This document shows positions 24,442 through 35,978 of a DNA stretch of 64,000 nt, one piece after another. The DNA comes from Asterella californica. Taxonomy: Eukaryota > Streptophyta > Marchantiopsida > Marchantiales > Aytoniaceae. Location of the stretch: contig JAYKYS010000001.1 of assembly GCA_036924285.1 (NCBI GenBank), positions 5,058,501 to 5,122,500 of the forward strand. Reading direction: 5' to 3'. Numbering within the stretch: position 1 is the first letter of the stretch; each line of letters starts with the position of its first letter. The translations under genes were made by a program, and so were the position numbers. Under the pieces are notes generated by a model. It saw nothing but the letters and a program-made list of their open reading frames with translations, had not been told where the DNA came from and made no database searches.

Positions 24442-26423
24442 TCACGAGTTCTGAATACGTTGAGCCTCAGCTAAAATTTTCTCGTCCTGTATTTCCCTGC
24501 CAGTCAACCAAATGATAGTAAAAGTCAGCAATAACTGGCATTAAACATTCGCCTGGCATAGACAACATTATAGGATAAGAGGACGGCTGCCACCGTTTTG
24601 TCGTGCTGTCCTGATATCAGAGCAGCTAGAAGGTTGCTGATTCTCCATCCAGAAGCAAAACACAGCTGACTGCATAATATAGAAAGGCAACAGCGAAACC
24701 GGAAGTACCTCCGCAAACACTGACGGTACTCTCGCCCTCTTTTGATGTCAACTTCTCCTTCCTCGAGCTGCAAGATGTGACAGGTAGAAATCAGGTTTTA
24801 GGCGGGTCTCACAAAGTAACTTCGACTCCTGCAATTCGTCCTCACCATGCACGGAGTTACAGCTTCTCTACTGAAGATTTTAGTCAGTATTCTCATCTAG
24901 TTTCGAAGAACTCATCTCTCCAGGAAAATCACATCTGGTCCAGATGTAATCTAAGATGCATACTAAAGGATAATGAGGCTGAAGATTACCGGATCTTCTC
25001 CGTAGAGTATGTTGTAGCATATAGATGAGACACATCGAAGTGCGCAGTTTTCTTTGGCAATGAGAGACGAACGGCATCCTCTACCCCACAGTCCACTGCA
25101 AGAGGAATAGAAGCTGTATATCAAGATGGGTTCTAACACCTGCTAGCCAGTCCTTCCATTAAAAGCCGAAACCTTCAGCCTGTATCTCCCAACTATTAGT
25201 CTGGAAGAATCTGACGACAAGTCAAACAGAAGCTCTGTTGAGCATCCGGAAATGGCGCACATACTTGTCAATGTCGATGTAGCAAGCTTCTTTCCTCTTG
25301 TTCATATCCCTATCCTGCACAATCTTGGGTGTAGCGGATATAGTGAGCAACCGTACGGATCAGAAGGGAGTCACAATGCAACCGAGCTAGCGAATCGTGG
25401 CCGCTTTCCAAACTCTACAACTTGTGGGAACTCGACAGCTGCTGCAATTTGACAGCACCACGCTCTTGAGGTGCTCAGGGAGAATCACAGATTATCTGTC
25501 AAGTGTCTAAACGATGATGTGACCGAATAAAATCCATGTAAACCATAAGAAACATGACATAGTTGACGAGGAACCGTCTGAAGAGCTCCATCAGTACAAA
25601 AGCCCTCCCATCCAATCAAAACTTCCTAAGCTACAATACCAGACAGTAAGACGTGTTTGATCAGCCCCTGTACAGAAAGCAGTGAACAAACAAACAAGGC
25701 CAAAATGCGGATACCTGTCTTGCCAGAATGCAGAGACGAAATGCTGCGGAGAGGTTCTATAGGCCAGAGGCAGGTCTAAATCTTAGACGGCTGGATGATA
25801 GTTCTGCTGTGAGTTGAGCTGACTGACAGTAAGATGTTATTCAAACAACAACTACTTACTGACAACCCCAGCTATAAAGCAGAAATCACAAGAGCTCTGA
25901 AGAATGGAAACTGCAAACGTCCCCTTCAGCCTTGAAGGGGTGAAACCTACAAACGGAACCAGATGCTCCCCGACCGATAGGATGTGCATTCATCTGAGAA
26001 GGAACGAGTTTGCATCTTTGGAAGCGAATTTCCCTTCCTGTCTACTCGTCTTCTGAACTTTCCAGGCTTCTTACGAAATCATCGTCAGATATACAGGGCT
26101 AGCAAACTTCCTCAGCCCTTCGAACAACACAACAAGGGACTGAATAAAGAGCGGTACTAGACGACTGAGAAGCGCAAGGCAACTCGGCCGTGAGAAATTC
26201 CGAACGCCAGCAGAAAACTTTTCAAGCAGATACAAACAGCTCCACACCAGCTCACATCACATATAACGTGAGCTGGTTGGAAAAAATCCATCTCATTTTG
26301 TGATTGGCGACATACCGCGATTGCGGGCCTCTCGTATTTGGCGAAGCAGAGAGGTGATAATATGAGAACAGCCAGTATTAGCGCAATCAAATGGCAACCC
26401 GAACACGCGCGGAACAAGCCCAT
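24442..26423 (-). CDS. small conserved plant secreted cysteine protein
   Basis: Five exons on the minus strand: 26423-26316, 25314-25265, 25095-24990, 24767-24709, 24496-24442, all GT/AG with agreeing phases, giving about 125 aa. Exon 1 is a signal peptide (HLIALILAVLILSPLCFA, then KYERPAIA) with a perfect donor GCG|GTATGT. The mature part reads KRKEACYIDIDN|GLWGRGC, then SSLIAKENCALRCVSS and YGEDP|LEEGEVDIKRGREY. This matches a conserved plant family of about 120 aa with a signal peptide, a short cysteine-rich body and the block ENCALRC...DPLEEGE; I know of no assigned function. Four of the cysteines sit in the ENCALRC-VSSIC block. The last exon (REIQDEKILAEAQ...) departs from the usual end of the family and is the least certain. 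Location is probably the secretory pathway or outside the cell. Confidence 0.82.
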
Positions 26424-27594
26424 GTTGGTCCGCTGCAAAGAGTCGCTGTCGCAGAGAGCCGACGATTCAACACGAAAGGCCAATGAAGAAGGGGATTCGC
26501 AACTAGAGAGAGAAGAAGAAGGTGGACTGAATGTGGTCGACAATCGGCACAGCAGTCTCTCTCAATCACAATTCGCAATCACATTTCGAAAATCCGTACT
26601 CGGCCGCTCTCTGACTGCACGAACAAACCTAAGAAAAACACTCTTGCTTCAAAGTTCACGCCCCTTCAGAGCGACGATAGTCAACCATCATCACCACCTT
26701 CACGGACGGGGGAACATTGAACCAGGCCCGGAATCGATCCGATAGTTAGCCCTCACTCTCACGCGCTCACGGAGGATGTGCAGGAGGAGTTATGGTGGAT
26801 GGTGCTTTTTACTTCGCTTTCAGACAGCTTTCTGAGCAGTGCCTGGAGGCCACGAGCGTACGGTACTCGCAATGAAGTCTCTTCTGCACTGTCGCCAGCC
26901 TGAAGCAACCTGAAGCAACCTGAAGCAAGGAAGCGTCATTGCGTCGCGTTTTCTCCTGAAGGGGACCTCAACTACCGTTAGTGCCGTAGCCCTGTACTAC
27001 CGGTACGTAGCAGCGCTCGGACTCCGAGCCTCCGAGAGATTTTCTCCGATTACCGGTATCTTCTACCTTTCCCTGCTGTCTAGCCTGTCTCCTCCTCCGT
27101 TTCGTCGTTTGGCCTCCAGGGACCTGGAAAAGGATTTTGTCCCGCGAAGAATAAAATCGTTGGTTGGTTTATTCTGCTGGAAAATATTCCCGCAAAGACT
27201 GGATTGCGTTACTTTCTACGGCAGGTTCCGTTTCACAAGTGCGTCCATTCCAGTGCAGAAACATGCAGATGTGATTTTGATTGACGATCATAGGGCGCTT
27301 GTTACCTTTCATACAAATTATATGGGATTCTTTTTCTTTTTACAATTTGAGTCAGATAGAAAAACAAGAAACAGATAAAATTGAAAAAGATCCTAGCAGA
27401 CGGAGAACCTCGTAGAAACGTATCATTTTTGCAACGATCGCAAAATATTATCCCCGCCAAGGTAATTTACGTTTTTTGCTGTGCTGACGCATAGTTAAAC
27501 ATAAATGGTGAAAAACAGCAAAGAAGAGGATAATGATTTGTCGCTTAGTATATTTTGTTGTATTAACAGACGATTAAAAAAAAAAAGAATACGA
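26424..27594. other. promoter side of the secreted-protein gene; compositional border
   Basis: Open frames on both strands around 26157-26745 are long because the exon 1 region is GC-balanced; only the 108-bp minus-strand exon is supported. A 10-bp unit CCTGAAGCAA is repeated three times at about 26899-26928. Base composition falls sharply near 27.3 kb, where an AT-rich block begins. Confidence 0.45.
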
Positions 27595-27715
27595 CCGAAT
27601 AGTTGTGAAACTTGAAAAGTAAAGAAAAATAAATATATCTGGATAAATTGCTAAATTATAATCTCTCGATTCCAGTGCAAGCGTAGCTACTTGTTCACCT
27701 CTAACACATATAAAA
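27595..27715 (+). repeat. dispersed repeat copy R4, decayed
   Basis: GTTGTGAAACTTGAAAAG, then GGATAAATTGCTAAATTATA and GTGCAAGCGTAGCTACTTG align in order with the copy at 22870-23040. The CTAACGCATAG core has become CTAAATTATAA. C-to-T and G-to-A changes predominate. Confidence 0.6.
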
Positions 27716-28190
27716 GAAATGTACACATTCCATGACCATGTCTATACTGTTTCCGATTATCTTAACATTCTTATTTTCCCTTATCTGGATAAAGTATTCC
27801 AAGCGATACAATTTTGAAACGTATTGGAGATCATGTTGATTCTCTTTTGTTGGAGAAGTGAAAACCTGGAAACTCAAATGAAACTCCATGAAGCCGAAGC
27901 TCCCAAGTTACTCTTTCCTTTAGATCGCGCTCAGACTTTTAGCGAATATCCTTTCCCACGGCCTTGTATAGTGAATTTCGTTTTCTCTTATCAAAAAACA
28001 TGTGTGTTATAAATATTTATCTTAATAAAATTATATAGAAAATTAAATTAATTCATAAATATTATATGTTATCAGTCCCTGAGTAGTCAACTCATCCGCA
28101 GAGAACCCATAAGTGAAGAGCAGAATGCTACGTTCTTGAGGGTATAAGTCCGGAGTCCTAATTGTCAAGTAGTGCCGTTTACCGAGAACA

Positions 28191-28240
28191 TTAATTAATG
28201 TTCTAACCCTTCCCTCCAGAAAGGTTAGAATGTTAATTAA
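28191..28240. repeat. 18-bp inverted repeat, 14-bp loop
   Basis: TTAATTAATGTTCTAACC (28191-28208) and GGTTAGAATGTTAATTAA (28223-28240) pair with two mismatches, and each arm contains the palindrome TTAATTAA. It could be the centre or an end of a MITE. Confidence 0.7.
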
Positions 28241-30291
28241 CATTCAGTGTACATAGATGAATATACAGCCTTCATCCATGTACACACGAATATGCACTAT
28301 GCATGCATATTCACCTCTTCCAAGTTAGGAAGAAGAGAATTATGCATACACTTTAATTTATGTTTTTAATTTTTTCTTGAGAAAAGGTTCGGGTCATAAA
28401 TTAAAGTTATTAAATGTTTTTATACGGGTATACCACACAAGTTTAAATCAATCCAAGGATCACTTCCCGTATTTTGTTTATGAGTTCTAAATGAATCTAT
28501 TGCCATGTGTCCAGTATGTGGCTATGTTTGACTTTAGTAATCTACTCAGAACCATGTGTTCCAGTCTGTGGTTATGTTTTACATCAATTTTTTATTTATA
28601 AATTCAAATAAATTTTGAAAAACTCTATCTTCGCTCGTCTTGTCTAGAATGATCGAGTCGAAGATCTTTCCATTCCTGTACTTTTCTTTCATGACTGAAA
28701 TCAGACCCCACTGCTATTTAATACACTAATCAGTACATTCAATTTCACCACATTTGTCTTTTTTTTCTTTTTTTTCAACGCTAAATCCTTATCATAGCCA
28801 ATTACTGTCTAAGACCTTTTTTCATTTTATATGTTTATCTTCTCCCTTCTGTTTTGCCAAAGTGCACTTTGGATGCATATTTAGCTGACAGTGTTCTGAT
28901 CGACTCACTAAACCTATTGTCCATATTAAGTATGAAACATGCATATTATTCACCGTCTCCAACTCAGATAGAGAGGGTACCATTCTCTTTAATTTATTAT
29001 CTAATTATTTTGATCTGAAAAGTTAGATTATATATTTATGATAATTATTAATAATAAATGAATAGTATTTTATATCAACATCTCGATATTATAGTTTCAG
29101 AAGCGTGTATTCGCATGGTCTGCTTATTGGTTATGTCTAGACCAAGTTGGAACTATCTATTCATGCATCACTTAATATTACCAGAGATTTTTAACTTAAT
29201 GTAAAACATTTATAGAACATATATACTAGAAAGAGAAGAAAGAAGCAGAGGTAGCAAGCAAAATCAGAAAAATTCTCCAAAAAATTCTCCGAACCCATCC
29301 CACCGGAGAGTCAACCCATTTTTTCAGTTTTCCTTTTATTATCGCATTCTGTATTCTTCCCAGTCTATTTTTGGTACGGTACTTTGGATGTATATTTCGT
29401 TCTGTTCTGATGGAAGAGGAAAATATGCTTGTCAATGATTAATTTATTTCAGTCAGAAAATAAATTAAATTTAAGATTTTTCTTTATCTGTAAATCGCTC
29501 TTATAGTTTTGGAGATGTGTGTTCACTCGTTACACTTATGCGTTATCTCTGGAACTCCTTGCAACTCTGTGTTTGGTTAACAATTAACATTTTCAGATTT
29601 TGTAATTTCACATTAGTTTAGTCTTAGAATATAAAGCTGTAAATAATAGCTTTATATTTTATAATAACACAAAGTAAACAAAAATTCACCAAAGTCTAAT
29701 CTCGTATACACTAAGCCCCCAGCAGCGTACAATCCACATCGGATACAGCATAAATCCTCTACTCGAAGACAAAATGTATGTATACATATCGAGGGAAAAC
29801 AATACAAAGATAGTTTGCAACCTACAAAGTTTTCAAAAACTTACCACGTGTCGCCTTCCGCTACTCTGAACTTCCCCATTTCGTCAAGATGCATACTATT
29901 TTCCATTACTCTGAAATTGATGCAACATATTCAACTCTCTTGCAAATTGAGACATCAATATGACCCCGAGTATGAGTGTAAAAGTATAAAAGAGAATATT
30001 CCTTTTTCTTCATAGTGTACTTTGAGTATGAAAAAAAGATTCTGTTTTACTTAAAAAAAACCTTTAACTCTTCATTTCGACATTCTCTATCAGTACTAAG
30101 TAGTTTGCTTTGAGATGAGTTAGAACTTGTGAAGTTAATAAATAGCTTTAATTTCACAGATTTCAAATTGAGATGAAGATGAAATCATCATAATCATTTT
30201 CTGCATAACGGTTAAATTTCTTAGTATAATAAAGTATTCTGGGTCACCAAAAACACTTGTAATCATACTAGAGGTTTAACTTAAGCAGCAG

Positions 30292-30354
30292 TTTATAAAC
30301 AAATTGTCCATATTGTTTATAAACAAATTGTCCATATTGTTTATAAACAATTTG
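30292..30354 (+). repeat. 24-bp tandem repeat, 2.6 units
   Basis: The 24-bp unit TTTATAAACAAATTGTCCAT plus ATTG is present twice without change (30292-30315, 30316-30339), followed by a partial third copy ending ...AAACAATTTG. Confidence 0.85.
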
Positions 30355-31302
30355 TTCAGTAGTGATTTACTTTGTGCTAGAGTATGGGCTCCTCCTCGCA
30401 GAGTATTCATAATTCTATTCCACGAGCCATATCCAAATGTAAGGGCCAGTGGAGAGCAAAAGTGATCCCTTTCGGGGCTTGTAAAGACACCAAGTTTAAA
30501 TTAAATTTTCTATTCTTTAATGTAATATATGCCAAAGGAGAAAGAATATGTTCCCTTTCCTCTTAAATGTTTTGGTAATTTCAAGAAACTGATAGGAAAT
30601 TCTCATTCAGCCTATCTGACCGCAAATAAAAATGACGAATTTTCGTCTATCTTCTCAATGGAGAGGAGTTTGTATCTATATATCCTTAATGGGCTTATTT
30701 CATTTAACTTTTGACATTCGTTTATTGGTAGTTTTAATTCTTTTTGAGATGTTGTTTCTCCAAACTTCCTTGCAATATTCACTTTTTTTGCCATATTCAG
30801 ATGGAGGGGAATATGCAAGGTGGTTTAATTTATTTCCGAGAAGGGCTAGGTGATAAATTAAATTTGTAACCATAGATGCTTATCAGATCTATGGTAAGAT
30901 AAATAAACATAAATTATGAATTTCTAGAGAATTTTTGTTTGATTTCATTATCATAAAAGATTTTAAGTCTTATGCAAAAATTCTACAGTGAATTCTAAGA
31001 ATAAATTGTTATTTAGCTATAAGTATTAAATGTTAACTGCATCTAAAATTGTGGGGCGGACCAAACATAAACCATAAGGGGATTGCAGATAGACGCGTCT
31101 CAGAGAATAAAATTACAAAGAAATTTTACATTGAACTATGTAACTAATTATTACCTAACCTATTCTAACTGGAAGGGATATTAAGTAATAAATCTTTCGA
31201 TAGAAGAGACATATATTTTCAAGTGTTAAGATAATACTCTCATTCTAGACCTACACAATAGAAACAGTTCTGGAGTCTCATCTAGGAGAAAATTCACTTC
31301 AG

Positions 31303-31338
31303 GTACACTTAGAAAGCACTCCAGCTTTCTAAGTGTAC
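31303..31338. repeat. perfect 15-bp hairpin
   Basis: GTACACTTAGAAAGC (31303-31317) and its exact complement GCTTTCTAAGTGTAC (31324-31338) flank a 6-base loop. In AT-rich debris this most likely marks a transposon end or a foldback element; there is no sign of a transcript. Confidence 0.8.
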
Positions 31339-33274
31339 ATTAGTTTATGCTCCGGCAAGAAGAGTTAAGGAATAAATTAATGCCCATATGAAATGATGTC
31401 TTTTGAGGAGCACGGTTCGGTTATAGCTCCAGTAGTGCATCATAGTCCGGGTTTCACTTATGGTTTATATCGGTATCTGATGGCAACTTTGGGACTGGTT
31501 AACACATATTAATTAATATGATTTAATTTAATTTTTTATAATATTTCTTTTTATAAGAGAAAACGAAATTGGATATACAATATTATTTATTAATAATTGT
31601 ATGCATAAATATATTCCACTATTCCTCGAACACTTCCAAGTGGAATTTCCAAATTAAAGCTTGAATACACTTGTTCATCCAAACTACTGTAATGTATGAA
31701 TCTTGTGAACAATACTTCATCAGTTATTCTTGTGGTCTTTTATAAGATCAGACTGAAGTAGTTGAGATATAGAAACGTGCTCCACATATGTAGCATTATC
31801 TTTATTGACATGCCATTGGATCTTTTTTGTAATATTCATTTCACACTTGTAGTTGAATGTTTTATTTTTTGAATGTTTAATTTCTTAAATAATCCGCTAT
31901 TTTTTTCATTAAAAGCTTTATGGTTTAGTCATCAGATTGAAAATTGTAGGAATCTTGAAGAAATGACAATTCAAAATAATGATCGTTACTTTTGATAAAA
32001 ATCAAAATCATTTCCTTCAGTTATAAAATAGAACCAATTCACATAACATCATGAAGATTCTCGGTTCATATTGTACTCTACATTTGCAAGAAAAAATGAA
32101 GGAATATTAAGAAGGCAATTTAGTATTAAAGTTAACACTTGAATAATAGCAATAACAAGCGTTATATAAAAACCTTTAACTAATTTCAAATATCCATCCA
32201 TTGGAAAAACAATTCTCTCTAGATTACTTGCATAGTTGTGCGTGATGTCTCGTTTTCTTAAATATTGTACTCCCAAATCATGCATAGTTAAAATATGTAA
32301 AGAGTCTCACTTGTGCAACTCTACTACTAAATAAAATTTCAATAAGAATTAGACATTTTCTATACCCACTTATCTACACATATGCTTTAATGCATGAATC
32401 ACAACACTACTACGAGTTGAGGAATGTTCTAGAACAAAGGAAACTGATAACAAATTTCAAATTTTGAGAACTAGTCATGATTACTCCTCTGATCAAGAGA
32501 AGACAAGTTCTGACGAATACATATTTATTGTCTTATATGAAATCGCAAAACCCATTTGATTACCGTGAGGGCACGCGGAGCGCAAGCAAGAGGTATGGAT
32601 GAAGCGCAAGTATATTCAAATTATATTATTTGAATTCCTTGTTTCAAGTATTAGTTTTCTAATAACTGAAATATTCATATCTGAATGAAAAGATGAAATC
32701 ATTTGAGAAAATAGAAAGTTAATTATAAAAGATAATCAACGTATCTTTTTCCCCTTCTATGCATATCGAGTCTTACCATCGAAGACTCAGTACCTTTCTA
32801 TCTTTTTTGTCTTTTTTCTCTCGAAATCTTTCTTGACTTTGTGGGTTGGGACAAAGATAAAAGAGGAACATGTTGTATCTTCAGTAAGCAGATATGATAA
32901 ACCACTTAGAACTTCACTTTCTTGTGTAGTCCTTTTTCAAAAACTTCGTTTCTATTAGTTCAAAGTAATAAAGAAAAACTTGTTTGAACCTAACCTAACC
33001 CTAACAAAGTTTTTTCATTTCGAAAGTTTAGGTTCGACATACATACACATATATAAACCGACTAAAGTGAATACGCATACAAACTACACTTCTAGGAAAA
33101 CGAAAAAAGAAAAACGTTCTAACAGAAAACCAAAATAATCATAGATAATTTACTGAAAACAGTCTTCAAAAAACATTTAGTGAAAAATACAGTGTACTAA
33201 AGTGCACTGTCACGAGAAAAGTACTGTTCAACAGAGTTTACAAATTGTTACTTGTGTCAAAGTTATCTCAATTA

Positions 33275-33486
33275 GCTTCATTAAATGTAAAATGTAAAAT
33301 TTAAATCACTAAATTTAAAACCTCACTTGGTAATTTGATTACACATGCTAACTTTAGTTATACAAAACCCATAAGTGATTCACGTGGATAGCTTCACTAA
33401 ATGTAAAATGTTAAATTTAAAACCCTACTTGGTAATTTGATTACACATGTTAACTTTAGTTATACAAAACCCATAAGTGATTCACA
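33275..33486 (+). repeat. tandem duplication of about 100-116 bp
   Basis: GCTTCAYTAAATGTAAAATG starts copies at 33275 and 33391. Both run through ACTTGGTAATTTGATTACAC and end in CATAAGTGATTCAC. The first copy carries an extra 18 bp. Identity outside that insertion is about 95 percent. Confidence 0.85.
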
Positions 33487-34034
33487 TTGAAATCTTTCTC
33501 TGGTAAAAAATCAATACTCTCACGAATAAAAATATTTTTAATTTTGTGAACTTTAATGTATAACTTAATCCTTCTAAGAAAAAAATTAAGACATAAATTA
33601 AAATTCTTTGTATATTTTCCTCTTCGGAAATTGGAACAGATGAATATGCAAAGAATTAACTAGTAGCGGTCACGTTGGCATTTGGCCTGCGAATTATCTT
33701 AGCAATGGATCTCTAGATCTCACCGCTAAGCATTTTAGTGATAACCAGAACTCGAGTAGTCCTGGAAGAAGCTCCCTCAAAAGACCCGCAATGCTGTCAA
33801 GTTTCATCTGATTACAGAGAGAAAGTCATCTAAGACTCGAAAAATAAGAACGAGAGATCTTCAAAATGAGTCATATAAAGGCATCAGATTCCATGGATGG
33901 ACGGAGAAATTTCTGGATGGAAAAGAACTCCAGTCTCTGAGTCATGAATTCTGACCGAGAGACAGATTCCACATGATCATTATAGTAAGAGTCTACGTGT
34001 TTTCATACGAAACCCAAATAACTATCTCAGAATA

Positions 34035-34851
34035 CAGTAATATACTTGACTGGTCCTATGCGCGCAAATACTTTCTTGACAGACCTCGTGCGCGATAAAC
34101 ACAACTTGACAAGACCCCTTACCGGGTACAGACAGTCTGTGACTGCCAGCGTGGCATTCGAGTCTGACGTGGTAGCCAGTCGACTATCTAGGGTGACGTA
34201 TCTCGAGCTTACGTGGCATTGCGTGACATACGTGGGTGTCAGTGAGTTTCTGTAGGATGACGTGGACGCCACAGTTTATGTACAGGGTGACATGGATCTC
34301 ACCATGAGTGCGTGGCAAGAAGACACGGCAGGGCATAATGCGCGGCATGATCGAATGCCGCACTGGAGAACGAGGGCGACGGCTTGTGTGAACATCGAGA
34401 AGTTTTGTCTATGGAGTGCGGTGCTGGGTTGTCTAGTCACGAATGAGCTGCTCATGAGGATCGAATTGTCGTGGTAGTCCACGGTCGATGGATGGAGCGC
34501 GGTGTTGGCTTGCCTTCTTACGATTCGACTCGTCTTCACTGACACTGTCATCATTCGGACGATTCGTCTTCACTTCGCGCTTAAATGTGTCTACTCAGCA
34601 GGAATTCAGGACCACGCACCCGCTTACATGTCCTCTCAGCATGCTTTTTTTGCCACGCACTCACTTACATCTCCTGTCAGTATGTCCTTCTAGCCACGCA
34701 AGCAGACTAGCTACCACGTCAGACTCGAATGCCATGCTGGCAGTCACAGACTGTCTGTACCCGGTAAGAGGTCCTGTCAAGTTGTGTTTATCGCACACGG
34801 GACCTGTCAAGAAAATATTTGCGCGCATGGGACCAGTCAAGTATATAGCTG
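34035..34851. mobile_element. non-autonomous Mutator-like element (MULE), 817 bp
   Basis: The ends are inverted repeats of about 147 bp (34035-34181 against 34705-34851), roughly 91 percent identical, beginning CAGTAATATACTTGACTGG on the left and CAGCTATATACTTGACTGG on the right. The element is flanked by a perfect 9-bp direct repeat, CTCAGAATA, at 34026-34034 and 34852-34860. Long terminal inverted repeats plus a 9-bp target duplication are the hallmark of the Mutator superfamily. The 520-bp interior has no transposase reading, so the element must be moved in trans. An intact target duplication suggests a fairly recent insertion. Open frames across the arms are mirror images of one another and are not genes. 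Confidence 0.85.
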
Positions 34852-34860
34852 CTCAGAATA

Positions 34861-35978
34861 ACAATTTTCTCGCTGTGGGCCGAATCGGATGATCACGCGT
34901 GGACAAGAAAATAATAATACATAATACGAAATGCTAGAGAAAACACCCATCGATTCATACAAAGAGAAACAAAGGCTTACAATAGAACTGAAGGGTTATG
35001 CGTTTCCAGTTTATCCTGATCTAACGGAAATCTGCATTTACAATTCCTTTCTCTAACTTTCAGTTACTACAACAAAATACACTATATTACAAAAAGATCC
35101 CCTTTCGTCTCCGGGTTTCACAATCGACAAATATCTACGCAAAACAAAAAGAAACAAGCACCCAAAAATCTGAACAATCTAAACTATGTCATTACTCTAT
35201 GGACACTATATGTCGTCTAGTAATATCACAGGAGCTACCGTACTATGTTCTAGTGCCTCTCTTCCTAGTAAGGCAGTAATCGCAAGTTCGCAAGAAGATG
35301 ATGCTAACTCTGATGAAAAAACCGTAATACCTGTATGTAACTTACGTGCACCTGAGTGGATTTGCCCGCATGGCGAATAAGACGATGCCAGTGTCGGAAG
35401 CATCAGGTGATTGCTTCCGAAGCGCTTTCCACGTAAGTCTTGCCTCCGACCATATCTACAGCCATTGTTGACTCTCCCTGCGCCGCGTAACGACCTCGAA
35501 ACGCACGAGCGGACAGAGAGGTGATTCTTGATGCAGTGGCGATCTGACCAAATTGCTATTGGTTTACAAGGTTCCTTCCTTTTGTTGTGTTGGCCGGTCT
35601 CATGCCTGGTATGTTCAGATGAGATATATTCCCAGCTTGTAGACAAACGTTCCCAAGCGCAGCTCCGGACGACGCGACCGGGTTACGTTTATGCCACGCT
35701 ACTAGTGTAAGGATGTCCGCGATGGATGGAATAGGGATGGTGGGTGCGCCACAGTCCTTTCTTTGGTTGCGTCAGCAGAGTCGAGGAAGTTATTAAGTTT
35801 TTATGCACCGTTGTTTGTGTAGATTCAAACTGTTACCAGATTGAGATCTGATGGTGCTTTGTCCGATTCGTTTGTAGGAACAGTGCGCGCAGCAACATCA
35901 CGTGATTATCATCGTGCCTTAGAGCCATTTCCTAGCAAGATCTAAGGCGTAACTCGGTAAGAAAGGCAAGGAATTAAA
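34861..35978. other. intergenic; possible upstream exons of the next gene
   Basis: A coding-like run DEIYSQLVDKRSQAQLRTTR at 35619-35706 (plus) has an acceptor before it and a GTAAGG donor after it, but I could not connect it in phase to the exons from 35979 on. Otherwise no gene is visible. Confidence 0.35.

Larger units (their letters stand above)
27716..34025. other. 6-kb AT-rich, gene-free block
   Basis: No gene is supported. The composition is strongly AT-rich and open frames are short and featureless. Recognisable structures are listed separately: hairpins at 28191-28240 and 31303-31338, a 24-bp tandem repeat at 30292-30354 and a 100-bp duplication at 33275-33486. The rest looks like old mobile-element debris. 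Confidence 0.55.

Noticed and set aside
26338..26745. 135-codon plus-strand ORF
   Set aside because: It overlaps the signal-peptide exon of the minus-strand secreted-protein gene; no motif or splice support.
30292..30354. CRISPR-like array
   Set aside because: The units are directly adjacent with no spacers, and the DNA is from a eukaryote.
32988..33008. Interstitial telomere repeat (CCTAACCTAACCCTAAC)
   Set aside because: Only three irregular units, and not the CCCTAAA repeat of most plants; too short to mean anything.
34046..34892. ORFs with mirror-image protein sequence
   Set aside because: They are produced by the inverted ends of the Mutator-like element.
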